64,000 bases of DNA from Paenibacillus_G filicis. Its GTDB lineage: Bacteria; Bacillota; Bacilli; Paenibacillales; NBRC-103111. The notes under the pieces are model-generated. The model did not search any database. It saw nothing but the letters and a program-made list of their open reading frames with translations, and was not told the origin of the DNA. Of the stretch, positions 49,585-58,279 are shown piece after piece (within the stretch, counting starts at the first letter, position 1; each line of letters begins with the position of its first letter). The stretch is from contig NZ_JBBPCC010000022.1 of the NCBI RefSeq assembly GCF_038070315.1, forward strand, positions 62,001 to 126,000, read 5' to 3'. The position numbers and the translations under genes were made by a program.

Positions 49585-50247
49585 ATGGGGACAGAGAAGG
49601 AGAACAGGTTGGGCGACGTGCTCAAGGCACTATTGAAGGAACGATCCTTATCCATGCGCAAGCTGGCTGCTATCACCGGTATCGATACGGCCACCATCTC
49701 TCGCATCGCCAACGGGAAGCAGCCGGCGAGCACGGAGTATTTGCAGATGTTTGCAGTTGCGCTGGATGTACCGGTTAAGCGGCTGCTGGAGGCGACGGGA
49801 CTGGAGCTGAGTCTGGGGGAAAGCCGCTCGGACATTCATTTGTCTGTGGAATCGATCCAGGAGATATTGGCTGCCTCTAATTTATTCGACCAGCACAATA
49901 CACTGCAGCGGATCGAACAGGAGCTGGAGAAGTACGAGCGTTATGCGCAGACGGAAGAAGGACAGCGCCTGATTCTAGAAGGGTTCGAAACGAAAATCCA
50001 GCAGGTGGACGGCATGGGACCCTTCATCACGCATCTGAAAGAAATGTATGAGCGTTTTTCGGCAGAACCGATTCAGCTCCGTGAGCGTGCGATCTTGGGA
50101 AGCGCTTTGCTATACTTTATTCTCTCTGCGGACATTATACCGGATTATGTGTTTCCGATCGGCTATCTGGATGATGCGCTGGCTGTGAAGCTGGCTCTGC
50201 AGAGGCTATCCCTGCTGCAGGTTGAGCAGCATCCAGAGATGGAGTGA
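49585..50247 (+). CDS. XRE-family regulator fused to a DUF1232 (YkvA-like) domain
   Basis: A 220-residue protein. Residues about 8-70 are a Cro/C1-type helix-turn-helix (LKALLKERSLSMRKLAAITGIDTATISRIANGKQPASTEYLQMFAVAL). After a charged linker rich in Glu and Gln, the end has the DUF1232 pattern RAILGSALLYFILSADIIPDYVFPIGYLDDALAVKLAL, usually found in small membrane-associated proteins. The DUF1232 segment could insert into or rest on the membrane, so this may be a membrane-linked repressor. Its stop is 17 bases from the convergent ytaF stop. Confidence 0.85.
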   Translation: MGTEKENRLGDVLKALLKERSLSMRKLAAITGIDTATISRIANGKQPASTEYLQMFAVALDVPVKRLLEATGLELSLGESRSDIHLSVESIQEILAASNLFDQHNTLQRIEQELEKYERYAQTEEGQRLILEGFETKIQQVDGMGPFITHLKEMYERFSAEPIQLRERAILGSALLYFILSADIIPDYVFPIGYLDDALAVKLALQRLSLLQVEQHPEME

Positions 50248-50263
50248 GGTTCGCAGCCTCAAG

Positions 50264-50896
50264 CTACAGCAAGGTATTGACGGCGATCAGCACGAGCAAC
50301 ACCCCGCTGATCAGTGTTCCGAATTGTCCGACCGTGAACGATGCGATCCGGATATGTGCAACCCTGCTGCCTAGCGCAACGCCTAGCCAGACGCTCACAA
50401 AGCTCGCAATGGCTGTGACCAGTGAGATGGCCAGCGGCGGAAATCCCATCAAGCCTGCGCCTAGCCCCCCGGTGAGTGCATTCGCAGAGAGAGCTACGCC
50501 CAGTACCATGGCTTCCCCCCAGCCGATATGCCCGGAACCGTCGAAGTCGACCTTCTCCGGATTCTTGAGAATCCCGCGCCAGCCCTTAGCCGGTGCGGGG
50601 TTTTCTTTATTTTCACTGGATTCCCGGGGTTTTCTCGGCATAGCAAGCAGAATAATCCGGATGCCGATGATGGAGAGCAGGAAAGCTCCGAGCAGTACCG
50701 GCAGAATGCCCGGCATGACCTCCGATGCCCATTGCCCCATGTAAATCCCCGACGCACTGAATAGGAAGCAGATGACGGCAATCAGCAGATTGGACATGAC
50801 CCCGATCCGAATCTTCCGAATCCCGTAAGTGATGCCTACCCCCAGATTGTCGATGCTCGCGGATAAGGCCAAACCTAGAATAATAAGCCAATTCAT
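50264..50896 (-). CDS. ytaF: Sporulation membrane protein YtaF
   Basis: A 210-residue polytopic membrane protein related to manganese exporters (MntP). The start WLIILGLALSASIDNLGVGITYGIRKIRI and the repeat GEAMVLGVALSANALTGGLGAGLMG are typical of YtaF. The ATG at 50896 follows GAGAGGAG. It is a sporulation-associated gene in Bacillus, fitting a spore-former. Confidence 0.88.
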   Translation of the reverse strand: MNWLIILGLALSASIDNLGVGITYGIRKIRIGVMSNLLIAVICFLFSASGIYMGQWASEVMPGILPVLLGAFLLSIIGIRIILLAMPRKPRESSENKENPAPAKGWRGILKNPEKVDFDGSGHIGWGEAMVLGVALSANALTGGLGAGLMGFPPLAISLVTAIASFVSVWLGVALGSRVAHIRIASFTVGQFGTLISGVLLVLIAVNTLL

Positions 50897-51107
50897 TGCC
50901 AAAACTCCTCTCGCTGTCTTAATGACTTCAACACAGTATATATGGCTGTTGAGAAAATTGTGCTTATCCGCCAAATAAATATTGAGGAAAATGAAACAGT
51001 CAGCTTGCCAATAGCAAGAATTGTTCATCATTTTTCATGCATTATTAGTACAATAAATATGATGCTGTAATCTACATGCATCCTAGAACAGAGGAGTCTG
51101 AGCACCC

Positions 51108-51887
51108 ATGAACTTTGTATTCGATCTCGACGGCACGATCTGCTTCAAGGGAGAACCCGTGTCCGAAATCATACTGGACGCGCTGGAGGAAATCCGCGAC
51201 AGAGGGCATCAGGTAGTATTCGCTTCAGCCCGCCCGATCCGCGACATGCTTCCGGTGCTGGCACCACGGGTGCAGGGATATCCGCTGATCGGCGGCAATG
51301 GTTCACTGATCCGCCTGGATTACGACATCAAGGATTCCTTGCCGTTTACCGATGAGCAGATAGGCAGGATCAAAGAACTGATTGTTGAATATGAAGCCGG
51401 TTATTTAATCGACGGTGAATGGAACTATTCCTATACGGGACCTGCGGATCACCCGATCGTCAGTCGCGTAGATCCTGCGAAGCTGGCGGAGCAAGTGGAT
51501 CTTAGCGATCACCGGACCATCGTCAAAGCCTTGATAGTGTCGGCGACGAACATGGACGAGCTGGCGGACAAGCTGTCTGAGCTGGACGTTGTCATTCATA
51601 GGCATCATAGCGAGAATATCATTGACATCAGCCCTAACGGTGTAGACAAATGGAGCGCGCTCAGCAGAGCCGGTCTTGGGGAACAGCCGTATGTCGCGTT
51701 CGGCAATGACGCCAATGATATTTCCTTATTTCAGCATGCCTGTCATTCGGTCATGATCGGTCATCATGAGGAGCTGGTTCAGTATGCCACCGAGTCGATC
51801 TCGCTCGGAGCCGATACGGAGAAGCGGATCATGGAGCGTCTGAGAGAGCTTGCTGATAGCTATGAGACTGCTGCTATGCGTTCCTAG
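51108..51887 (+). CDS. HAD-superfamily hydrolase, Cof type
   Basis: A 259-residue phosphatase. Motif I is FVFDLDGTIC, motif II region VVFASARPIRDM, and motif III/IV VAFGNDANDISLFQHACHSVMIGH, with a C2-type cap between them. It dephosphorylates sugar phosphates or cofactors. AGAGGAGTCTGAG precedes the ATG. Confidence 0.92.
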   Translation: MNFVFDLDGTICFKGEPVSEIILDALEEIRDRGHQVVFASARPIRDMLPVLAPRVQGYPLIGGNGSLIRLDYDIKDSLPFTDEQIGRIKELIVEYEAGYLIDGEWNYSYTGPADHPIVSRVDPAKLAEQVDLSDHRTIVKALIVSATNMDELADKLSELDVVIHRHHSENIIDISPNGVDKWSALSRAGLGEQPYVAFGNDANDISLFQHACHSVMIGHHEELVQYATESISLGADTEKRIMERLRELADSYETAAMRS

Positions 51888-51945
51888 ATCTTATCGAGGG
51901 CTACGGTCCGGAGTGCACTTCGAATACATAGAGAGGATGAGGAAT

Positions 51946-52464
51946 ATGACGGAACAAGTGAAGCTGCTGCAAGTGAAGGTCATGGACCCTGAGCTGGTTG
52001 GGAAGTTATCTGAATTGTTGGTTGACGTCGTGCAGGACGGGGCATCGGTCGGTTTTTTGCCGCCGTTGTCTATGGAGGCAGCGGCGGCCTATTGGCTGGA
52101 CGCCCTGAATCCCGGTGTGCTGCTGTGGGTAGCGGTCCGGGAAGAGCGTGTGGTCGGAACTGTACAATTGCAGCTGGCGATGAAAGCAAACGGTTCTCAC
52201 CGGGCCGAGATCGCGAAGCTGATGGTTGATCCGAAGGCCCGCAGAGGAGGAATTGCCCGCCTGCTGATGCAGACGGCAGAGAAGGCCGCCAAGGAAGAGG
52301 CCCGTACGCTTTTGCTGCTGGATACAAGGGACGGAGACCCGTCCAATCATTTGTACCGTTCCTTGGGCTATATCGAAGCCGGCCGAATTCCGCAATTTGC
52401 CCGTTCGTCGAGCGGCGAACTGCATACTACGGTGTTGTACTACAAGCTCTGTCAAATTGAATAG
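51946..52464 (+). CDS. GNAT-family N-acetyltransferase
   Basis: A 172-residue acetyltransferase. Motif A: AEIAKLMVDPKARRGGIARLLMQTAEKAAKEEARTLLLLDTRDGDPSNHLYRSLGYIEAGRIPQFARS. The R-R-G-G-I-A loop and the downstream N, Y and Y are as expected. It resembles acetyltransferases that inactivate herbicides or amino acid derivatives. Preferred ATG at 51946; an in-frame ATG lies three codons upstream. Confidence 0.88.
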   Translation: MTEQVKLLQVKVMDPELVGKLSELLVDVVQDGASVGFLPPLSMEAAAAYWLDALNPGVLLWVAVREERVVGTVQLQLAMKANGSHRAEIAKLMVDPKARRGGIARLLMQTAEKAAKEEARTLLLLDTRDGDPSNHLYRSLGYIEAGRIPQFARSSSGELHTTVLYYKLCQIE

Positions 52465-52584
52465 AAAAAATTAACTTAAAATGAACATAAATCCATAATT
52501 CGTACGATCCTAAACATTTGTAATTAACTTGTTGTATGTATCTTACTTTAGATTGATTTTCCCCTTTAGAAAAGCAGGTGGGCC

Positions 52585-52839
52585 ATGAACAAACTCGAAC
52601 AACTCCGACTATACGAACCTTACTGCTATCAGGTCGCTTATAGCCTGGAGCCCCGTGAATCGGTAGCCGTGCGGATCGCATGCGCTGCCTTGCTGTCACT
52701 TTACCGCAACGACCGTTTTTTTGACTTGCCGGATGCGTCCAAGCGAATGGAAATCAAGAGGGCGGTATGCAGGCAAATGCTCCAAGACAGATCCCGTCTG
52801 CTCGGAGAACTGGAAATCGAAAAAAATCAATTGGCTTGA
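52585..52839 (+). CDS. Small conserved-looking protein, sigma-factor-region-2-like helix
   Basis: An 84-residue soluble protein: LRLYEPYCYQVAYSLEPRESVAVRIACAALLSLYRNDRFFDLPD followed by a basic helix. The spacing of YEPYCYQVAYSL and ALLSLYR recalls region 2 of ECF sigma factors, but the promoter-binding parts are absent. AGGTGGG precedes the ATG. Its stop is one base from the convergent AraC gene stop. No assignment. Confidence 0.65.
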   Translation: MNKLEQLRLYEPYCYQVAYSLEPRESVAVRIACAALLSLYRNDRFFDLPDASKRMEIKRAVCRQMLQDRSRLLGELEIEKNQLA

Positions 52840-52840
52840 G

Positions 52841-53758
52841 CTAACGAGCCAGGGAACCCTCCTGATTGCTGCAAATCGGGAGATACAGATCGACCTCGCA
52901 GTACTGCTCAGTGGCCAGTCTGGTATCGATATATTCGAAGAAGTACGGGGCACAGCGCATATACAAGGATTGAGGCAGCCAATGATCCATGTAACTCCAG
53001 ATTTCCCGAAGCTGAACAGCTGTTAAATACCTCGGATGAAAATCACCTATGAAGGTGAATACGATATATTTCTGTGCAGGGAGAACCGTTATATCCCAAG
53101 ATGCATCCAGCCCTTCGGGGTCATAGACCTCGGTGGAAGGAATATAGTGCGCGATCGGGGAGTTGCCATTGAGAACGGTCAGGCCAATGTACAGATGCGG
53201 ATTCACTTTATTCGGAATAAACGGGTGCTCCTTGTAGAAGAAAGCATTGCCGGCCGCATTGGCGCAGTGTGTCAAGTAGTTGGTCTCGAGATTGACATCA
53301 CCCTTTCTTCCCGCAAGATAGGTGATGGGCTTCACGACGAACTGCGGCTCGAATATCAGCCCGTCCGCGACCTTCCCCAGTCTCTGGAGATCGAATTTCT
53401 CTGTAAGCGTGATCTGCCCAAAGTTTTTCCTGAGCTGGGAAGGGGTGACTCCGAACTGGCGCTTGAAGGAGCGGATGTAGGTCTGCTCATGCAGAAAGCC
53501 GAACTCGGAGGCGATATCGATGATGTTCCAGTTCGTATGCAGCAAATAATCGACGCTGGCGCTTAATTTCCGGGCCCGGATATAGTGCATGATGGGCATG
53601 CCGGTGGTGTGCTTGATCAGCCGGTGCAGGTGATACTTGGACAGGCCCAGGGTGCTGGACAAGGCGTCCAAAGAAATATTGGACTTCAGATGCTCTTCAA
53701 TATAGTCCATCGTTGCTTCGACGATCTGGTACAGGTGATGGGTTGCTAGGTCGCTCAT
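52841..53758 (-). CDS. AraC-family regulator with GyrI/Rob-like effector domain
   Basis: A 305-residue regulator. The DNA-binding part is N-terminal: VEATMDYIEEHLKSNISLDALSSTLGLSKYHLHRLIKHTTGMPIMHYIRARKLSASVDYLLHTNWNIIDIASEFGFLHEQTYIRSFKRQFGVTPSQLRK. The C-terminal part (KPITYLAGRKGDVN onwards) looks like a GyrI/effector-binding domain of the Rob type. The ATG at 53758 follows AAGGAG. It is divergent from the receptor kinase gene. Confidence 0.9.
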   Translation of the reverse strand: MSDLATHHLYQIVEATMDYIEEHLKSNISLDALSSTLGLSKYHLHRLIKHTTGMPIMHYIRARKLSASVDYLLHTNWNIIDIASEFGFLHEQTYIRSFKRQFGVTPSQLRKNFGQITLTEKFDLQRLGKVADGLIFEPQFVVKPITYLAGRKGDVNLETNYLTHCANAAGNAFFYKEHPFIPNKVNPHLYIGLTVLNGNSPIAHYIPSTEVYDPEGLDASWDITVLPAQKYIVFTFIGDFHPRYLTAVQLREIWSYMDHWLPQSLYMRCAPYFFEYIDTRLATEQYCEVDLYLPICSNQEGSLAR

Positions 53759-53932
53759 GGATAACTCCTTCTCAAACGGATACATGCTCTAAGAGTAGCA
53801 GGTATTCAAGAAACATGCCACTGAGCTGGAAGAGGAGACTTCTATAACAATTTTCGAAAGACATACCGCTCGAACGGACAACATGTTATGATGACAACCG
53901 AGAGTTATTCTGTGCGCGAAGGTTGTCGAAGG

Positions 53933-56900
53933 ATGAGGAATAAGTCGTATACCTGGCTGTACTTGGCCATGATATTGTTACTGCTTGGCATGAATCTGAT
54001 AACCTTGCGGAACTGGGGCGATCAGCCGGAAGCGAAAAACGGTCTGCTCGATCTGAGCGGTTGGCAGAAGCTGGGTCAAGAGATTGTCAAACTGAAGGGG
54101 GAGTGGACGTTCTACCCGGGGCAACTGCTGCAGCGGGCGGAGGATGCGGAGAGCAGCAGCGCATCTTCTGTATACACGCGCGTTCCCGGCAATTGGAAGC
54201 CGGCGCTTGCCGATCCTCAGCAGGAGGAGGCGCTCGGATATGGAACCTACCGTCTTCAAGTTAGATTTGGCGAGCACCAGACAGGGCTGCAGGCATTTCG
54301 CGTCCAACTGATCCGGGCCGCCCACCGCCTGTTCGTCGATGGGGAAGAGATCGGGAGCAATGGAAGGACCACGGCAAATCCGTCCGATTATGCCGGGCAA
54401 ATTACTCCATATGTAGCTTTCAAGGACATTAAAGCCAATCAACTGGATATTTTCATCCAGGTAGCCAATTGGGATCATGCCGTTAGTGGAGGCATCATCC
54501 ATTCCCTATGGATGGGCCCCCCGGAAAAAATCGTCAATGAGCAGCAGAGAGTAGCTGCTTTCGAGTTTGGCGTCATCATGCTGCTCCTCGTATTTGCCCT
54601 GTATTTCGGAGCCTTGCAGTGTTTTGCTCCGCACAACGGCTGGGTCTATCTGTCCTTGTTCTTTTTAAGTGCCGCGCTGCTGAATGCAGACCAAGGAAGC
54701 CGGTGGCTGCTAGCGATATGGCCCGATATGCCGTTCCGTTCAGCTGTGAATGTAAGCTGGTTATCCTCTATTGCCCTGATGCTGTGGATGTTTATGTTCA
54801 TTCATACCAGGCATCCTCGACGCATTCACCGCTTTTTCTCACGGGGAGTCTGGCTTTTCTCGCTGCTGATGGCATTCAGTATTATCGTCCTTCCTATGAC
54901 GCTCAGCACCCGATTAGTGCCCGCTTGGGTGATCGTCGCTGTTATGATCTATGTTTACTTGCTGGTTTCCCTTTTTGCAAGCTTGCGGAGAGGGGATCAT
55001 CAGACCCATTATGAATTTTGGGCTTATTGTTTATTTGCCGGGCAGTCCTTGCTGAATAGCTTCCTGCTGTTTGGCTTCATTGAATTTAACATCTTGTACG
55101 TGATTCAGATGGCCGCCTTCAGTACGGCGATCCTGCTGTTGTTTTTGTTCCAGTTTTTTCGTATCTATGCCCGGACCAAGGCGTTGACGGTGGAATTGCA
55201 GCGGCTGAACCGGTTCAAGTCGGAATTCATGTCGGGCATGTCGGAACAAATGATCACTCCCTTGAACGCCATTATCAGTACGGTGAATATGCGGCTGGAG
55301 ACGGACCATGCTCTGAACCCGCAGCAGGTGAACGACCTGCGTCTGATTGCTTCGGTCGGCTGGACGATGCGGCACTTGGTCGATGAGCTGATGGACTTCT
55401 CCCGCTTGCGCGAAGAGGGCATTGTGCTTGTTCTACGTCCCGTACACTTATCAGCTATTATGGATGATGTCATCGCGCGCGTAAGCGATCTTATCTTCAG
55501 TGATTCGATCCGTTTGGTCAATGGAATGCCTCCCGACCTGCCTCCGGTCATGGCCGATGAGCAGCGGACGCAGCAGATTTTGAACGCTCTGATGCAGGTG
55601 GCTTTGAAAGTAACCGTCGAAGGCTCCATTTCAGCTTCTGCGGCTGCTACGCAAGACAGGATCCACTTGGAGCTGGTCCTGAGCGGGACCGGAATCACGA
55701 AGGAAACGGGCCGCAGCCTGTCTCAGCTCCTGCTCCGCCGGGATAGCTATCCATTGAGCCGGCCGGCCGAAGGTCTCGGTTTGTATTTGGCCCATGCCCT
55801 GGTCGAGCTGCATCAAGGACAACTCAGCATTGAATCGGCTGGTGCACAAGTCTTGAAGCTGAGCGTCACGCTGCCTATCGCCAAGGAAGCTTCCTTACGA
55901 TCCATGACGTTGCCGGAAGAGCGTCTTAACCTTGCGCCGATGAATGGGCTTCAGGAATCCGGAACTCGGAGACAGAATCAGGAGCATGAAGCGGGCATGG
56001 CTGAGATTCTGATTATTCATGATGATCCGATAAGCCTCCATGCCCTGGTTAACATCCTCTCGATGGATGCCTATCGCGTGACGGTGGTCAGGGGCGGCAG
56101 AGAAGCACTGGATAAGTTGTATCGCCTGCAGCGCGTCGATCTGGTCATTGTGGACCGAATCCTGCAAGACATGTCAGGCCTCGAGATATGCCGGCATATC
56201 CGTAAGCATTTTACATTATTCGAGCTCCCCATCCTGCTGCTGACCTCCGGGTCCTTCCCAGATCATGCGATCACAGCCAGCCAGGCGGGAGCCAATGACT
56301 GTATCGCTAAGCCCGTCGAAGCGTCCGAGCTACGTGTGCGTGTGCGGACGCTCATCCAATTAAAGCATTCTGTGGGCGAACGCATCCGTATGGAGCTGGC
56401 TTTTTTACAGGCGCAGATCAAGCCGCATTTTTTGTTCAACACGCTGAACTCTATCGCGGCGTTAAGCAAGCGGCAGCCGGAAAGTATGACGAAGTTATTG
56501 ACGGACTTCGGCTTTTACTTGCGGGAGAGCTTTCGCTTTGATAATTCCGAACCGCTGGTTTCCTTCGAGCGTGAGCTGAATCTGGTCAAGTCGTATCTGC
56601 AGATCGAGAAAGTCCGGTTCGAGGACTGGTTAACATTCGACATCGAAGTGTTGACGTCAGAGCGCTTCCTGATCCCGCCCTTGACCTTGCAGCCGTTGGT
56701 TGAGAATGCGGTCCGTCATGGCATCATGCGGAGAGCCGATGGGGGATTCATTCATATCCGGGTATTCCGCGAACGAGAGGAAATTCGGATTCAAGTCAAG
56801 GATAACGGTGTTGGCATGACAGCGGAACTGCTCGAGCGTGTCCGCCACTCCTCACCGTCCGGAGGAATTGGAATTGCTAATATTGAGCGCAGGATGAGAC

Positions 56901-57010
56901 AGATGTTCGGCCATGGATTGATCCTGTCCAGTGAGCCGGGCCAAGGAACGGAGATCTTGATCCGATTGCCGCTTGAGAAGGTAGGTAGCTATGAAAATCA
57001 TGCTGGTTGA
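53933..57010 (+). CDS. 7TM receptor hybrid: sensor domain, 7 membrane helices, degenerate histidine kinase, REC, LytS-type kinase
   Basis: About 1025 residues. After one N-terminal helix comes an external 7TMR-DISM-like domain (LKGEWTFYPGQLL, VPGNWKPA, YGTYRLQVR), seven hydrophobic segments (about residues 215-405), then a histidine-kinase-like domain in which the H box reads SEQMITPLNAI instead of SHELRTPLNAI and the N box ILNALMQVALK lacks asparagine; only the G2 box GLGLYLAHALVE survives. A receiver domain follows with the aspartate in LVIVDRILQD, then a LytS-type kinase with QAQIKPHFLFNTLNSI, LQPLVENAVRHGI and GIGIANIERRM intact. The regulator gene overlaps its end. I infer that the internal kinase-like unit is a signal-transmitting pseudokinase. 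The ATG at 53933 is preferred. Confidence 0.9.
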   Translation: MRNKSYTWLYLAMILLLLGMNLITLRNWGDQPEAKNGLLDLSGWQKLGQEIVKLKGEWTFYPGQLLQRAEDAESSSASSVYTRVPGNWKPALADPQQEEALGYGTYRLQVRFGEHQTGLQAFRVQLIRAAHRLFVDGEEIGSNGRTTANPSDYAGQITPYVAFKDIKANQLDIFIQVANWDHAVSGGIIHSLWMGPPEKIVNEQQRVAAFEFGVIMLLLVFALYFGALQCFAPHNGWVYLSLFFLSAALLNADQGSRWLLAIWPDMPFRSAVNVSWLSSIALMLWMFMFIHTRHPRRIHRFFSRGVWLFSLLMAFSIIVLPMTLSTRLVPAWVIVAVMIYVYLLVSLFASLRRGDHQTHYEFWAYCLFAGQSLLNSFLLFGFIEFNILYVIQMAAFSTAILLLFLFQFFRIYARTKALTVELQRLNRFKSEFMSGMSEQMITPLNAIISTVNMRLETDHALNPQQVNDLRLIASVGWTMRHLVDELMDFSRLREEGIVLVLRPVHLSAIMDDVIARVSDLIFSDSIRLVNGMPPDLPPVMADEQRTQQILNALMQVALKVTVEGSISASAAATQDRIHLELVLSGTGITKETGRSLSQLLLRRDSYPLSRPAEGLGLYLAHALVELHQGQLSIESAGAQVLKLSVTLPIAKEASLRSMTLPEERLNLAPMNGLQESGTRRQNQEHEAGMAEILIIHDDPISLHALVNILSMDAYRVTVVRGGREALDKLYRLQRVDLVIVDRILQDMSGLEICRHIRKHFTLFELPILLLTSGSFPDHAITASQAGANDCIAKPVEASELRVRVRTLIQLKHSVGERIRMELAFLQAQIKPHFLFNTLNSIAALSKRQPESMTKLLTDFGFYLRESFRFDNSEPLVSFERELNLVKSYLQIEKVRFEDWLTFDIEVLTSERFLIPPLTLQPLVENAVRHGIMRRADGGFIHIRVFREREEIRIQVKDNGVGMTAELLERVRHSSPSGGIGIANIERRMRQMFGHGLILSSEPGQGTEILIRLPLEKVGSYENHAG

Positions 57011-58112
57011 TGATGAGCCTCTGGCGTTAAGGCTTCTGGCCGAAGAACTGGAACATATCGGAGGCCTCGATATCATCGGGACCTTCCGCAACCCCAGGGC
57101 GGCATTGGATGCGATTGTGGAGCAAGGGCCGCAGGCTGTATTTCTGGACATTGAAATGCCGGAAATGAGCGGCATCCAGCTGGCCGAGCTGATATTGGAA
57201 CGGCGTCCGGACACGATGATCGTTTTCGTGACGGTCTATGACGAGTATGCGGTCAAGGCTTTCGAGCTTCAAGCGATGGACTATGTGCTCAAGCCTGTTC
57301 AAGCCGAACGGCTGGCCAAGACCATCGAGCGTCTGAAGCTTCAGCAGAGCCATCGAGCTCCGGTCATGGAAGGCCTCAGCATGATCCATTGCTTTCGCTC
57401 CCTGCAATTCGAGCGAAGAGGCCGTTCTCCGCTTAACCTGCGATGGAAGACGCTGAGGGCACAGGAGCTGTTTTGTTTCTTGCTCCAATATCGGGGAAGG
57501 CCGGTCCGCAAGCAGCTGCTCGTGGAGCAGTTATGGTCTGAAATCGAATGGAAGAAGGGCATTTCGCAATTGTATACGGCGATCTACCAGATCCGTAAAA
57601 TGCTGCAGGATGAGCAGCTGCCCATCCGAATTGAAAATTGCGATGAAGGCTACAGGCTGGACTTGAACGGCGTGAAGCTGGACACCGAAAAGTGGGAGGA
57701 GAGCTTGGACTCCTCCCCGTCCCTGTCCCGGGATACAGTAGACATCCATAAGCGGCTCTCCGCGCAATATGCGGGGGATTACTTGGCCGAATACGCCTAT
57801 CATTGGGCGGAGAAGGAGAGAGGCCGACTTCGTGCGAGATGGCTGGCCCATGGGAAGCAGCTAGGCAATTTTTATATAGCGAATGGAGATTTGACAGACG
57901 CTGCAGCTCATTATTTGAGTATGCAAAGCGTGCTGCCGCTGGAAGAAAGCCTATATGTAGAGCTGATGCGTCTTTATGACGTGTTAGATGACCGGCGGTC
58001 GGTAGAGGCCCAGTATGAACAGCTGAGAAATGTGCTTTTGCAGGAGCTGGACTCGGAGCCTGACGAATCGATACGCATTTGGGTTGAAGAAACAAGGAAG
58101 TCCCGTCGCTGA
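56991..58112 (+). CDS. Response regulator with winged helix and BTAD (SARP-like) domain
   Basis: A 373-residue regulator. The receiver domain opens IMLVDDEPLALRLLAEELEHIGG, with the phospho-aspartate in VFLDIEMPEMSG and the lysine in MDYVLKPVQAERL, a LytT-type receiver. The middle part is a Trans_reg_C winged helix (WKTLRAQELFCFLLQYRGRPVRKQLLVEQLW), and the C-terminal 150 residues form a bacterial transcriptional activation (BTAD) helical domain (YAGDYLAEYAYHWAEKERGRLRARWL). It overlaps the receptor by 20 bases and is certainly its partner. Targets are not shown; the following genes are candidates. Confidence 0.92.
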   Translation: MKIMLVDDEPLALRLLAEELEHIGGLDIIGTFRNPRAALDAIVEQGPQAVFLDIEMPEMSGIQLAELILERRPDTMIVFVTVYDEYAVKAFELQAMDYVLKPVQAERLAKTIERLKLQQSHRAPVMEGLSMIHCFRSLQFERRGRSPLNLRWKTLRAQELFCFLLQYRGRPVRKQLLVEQLWSEIEWKKGISQLYTAIYQIRKMLQDEQLPIRIENCDEGYRLDLNGVKLDTEKWEESLDSSPSLSRDTVDIHKRLSAQYAGDYLAEYAYHWAEKERGRLRARWLAHGKQLGNFYIANGDLTDAAAHYLSMQSVLPLEESLYVELMRLYDVLDDRRSVEAQYEQLRNVLLQELDSEPDESIRIWVEETRKSRR

Positions 58113-58126
58113 CGGGGCTTTTTTTT
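58102..58126 (+). terminator. Intrinsic terminator overlapping the stop of the BTAD regulator
   Basis: CCCGTC, GCT loop, GACGGG, then CTTTTTTTT. The TGA stop lies in the hairpin. It separates the two-component pair from the next genes. Confidence 0.88.
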
Positions 58127-58279
58127 ATGCTCGCTCCTCAGTATGAACGGGCTAGCTTCTCGGCTGATGTGCCTGGCCGGCAGTTTCAAAAATGTTTCAA
58201 CTCGTTGCTGTATACTAAAAGAATTCATGGCTGCCAGGCGGCGTGTTGCCTCGTATCGCCAGAAAGGAAGCCAACCGTA

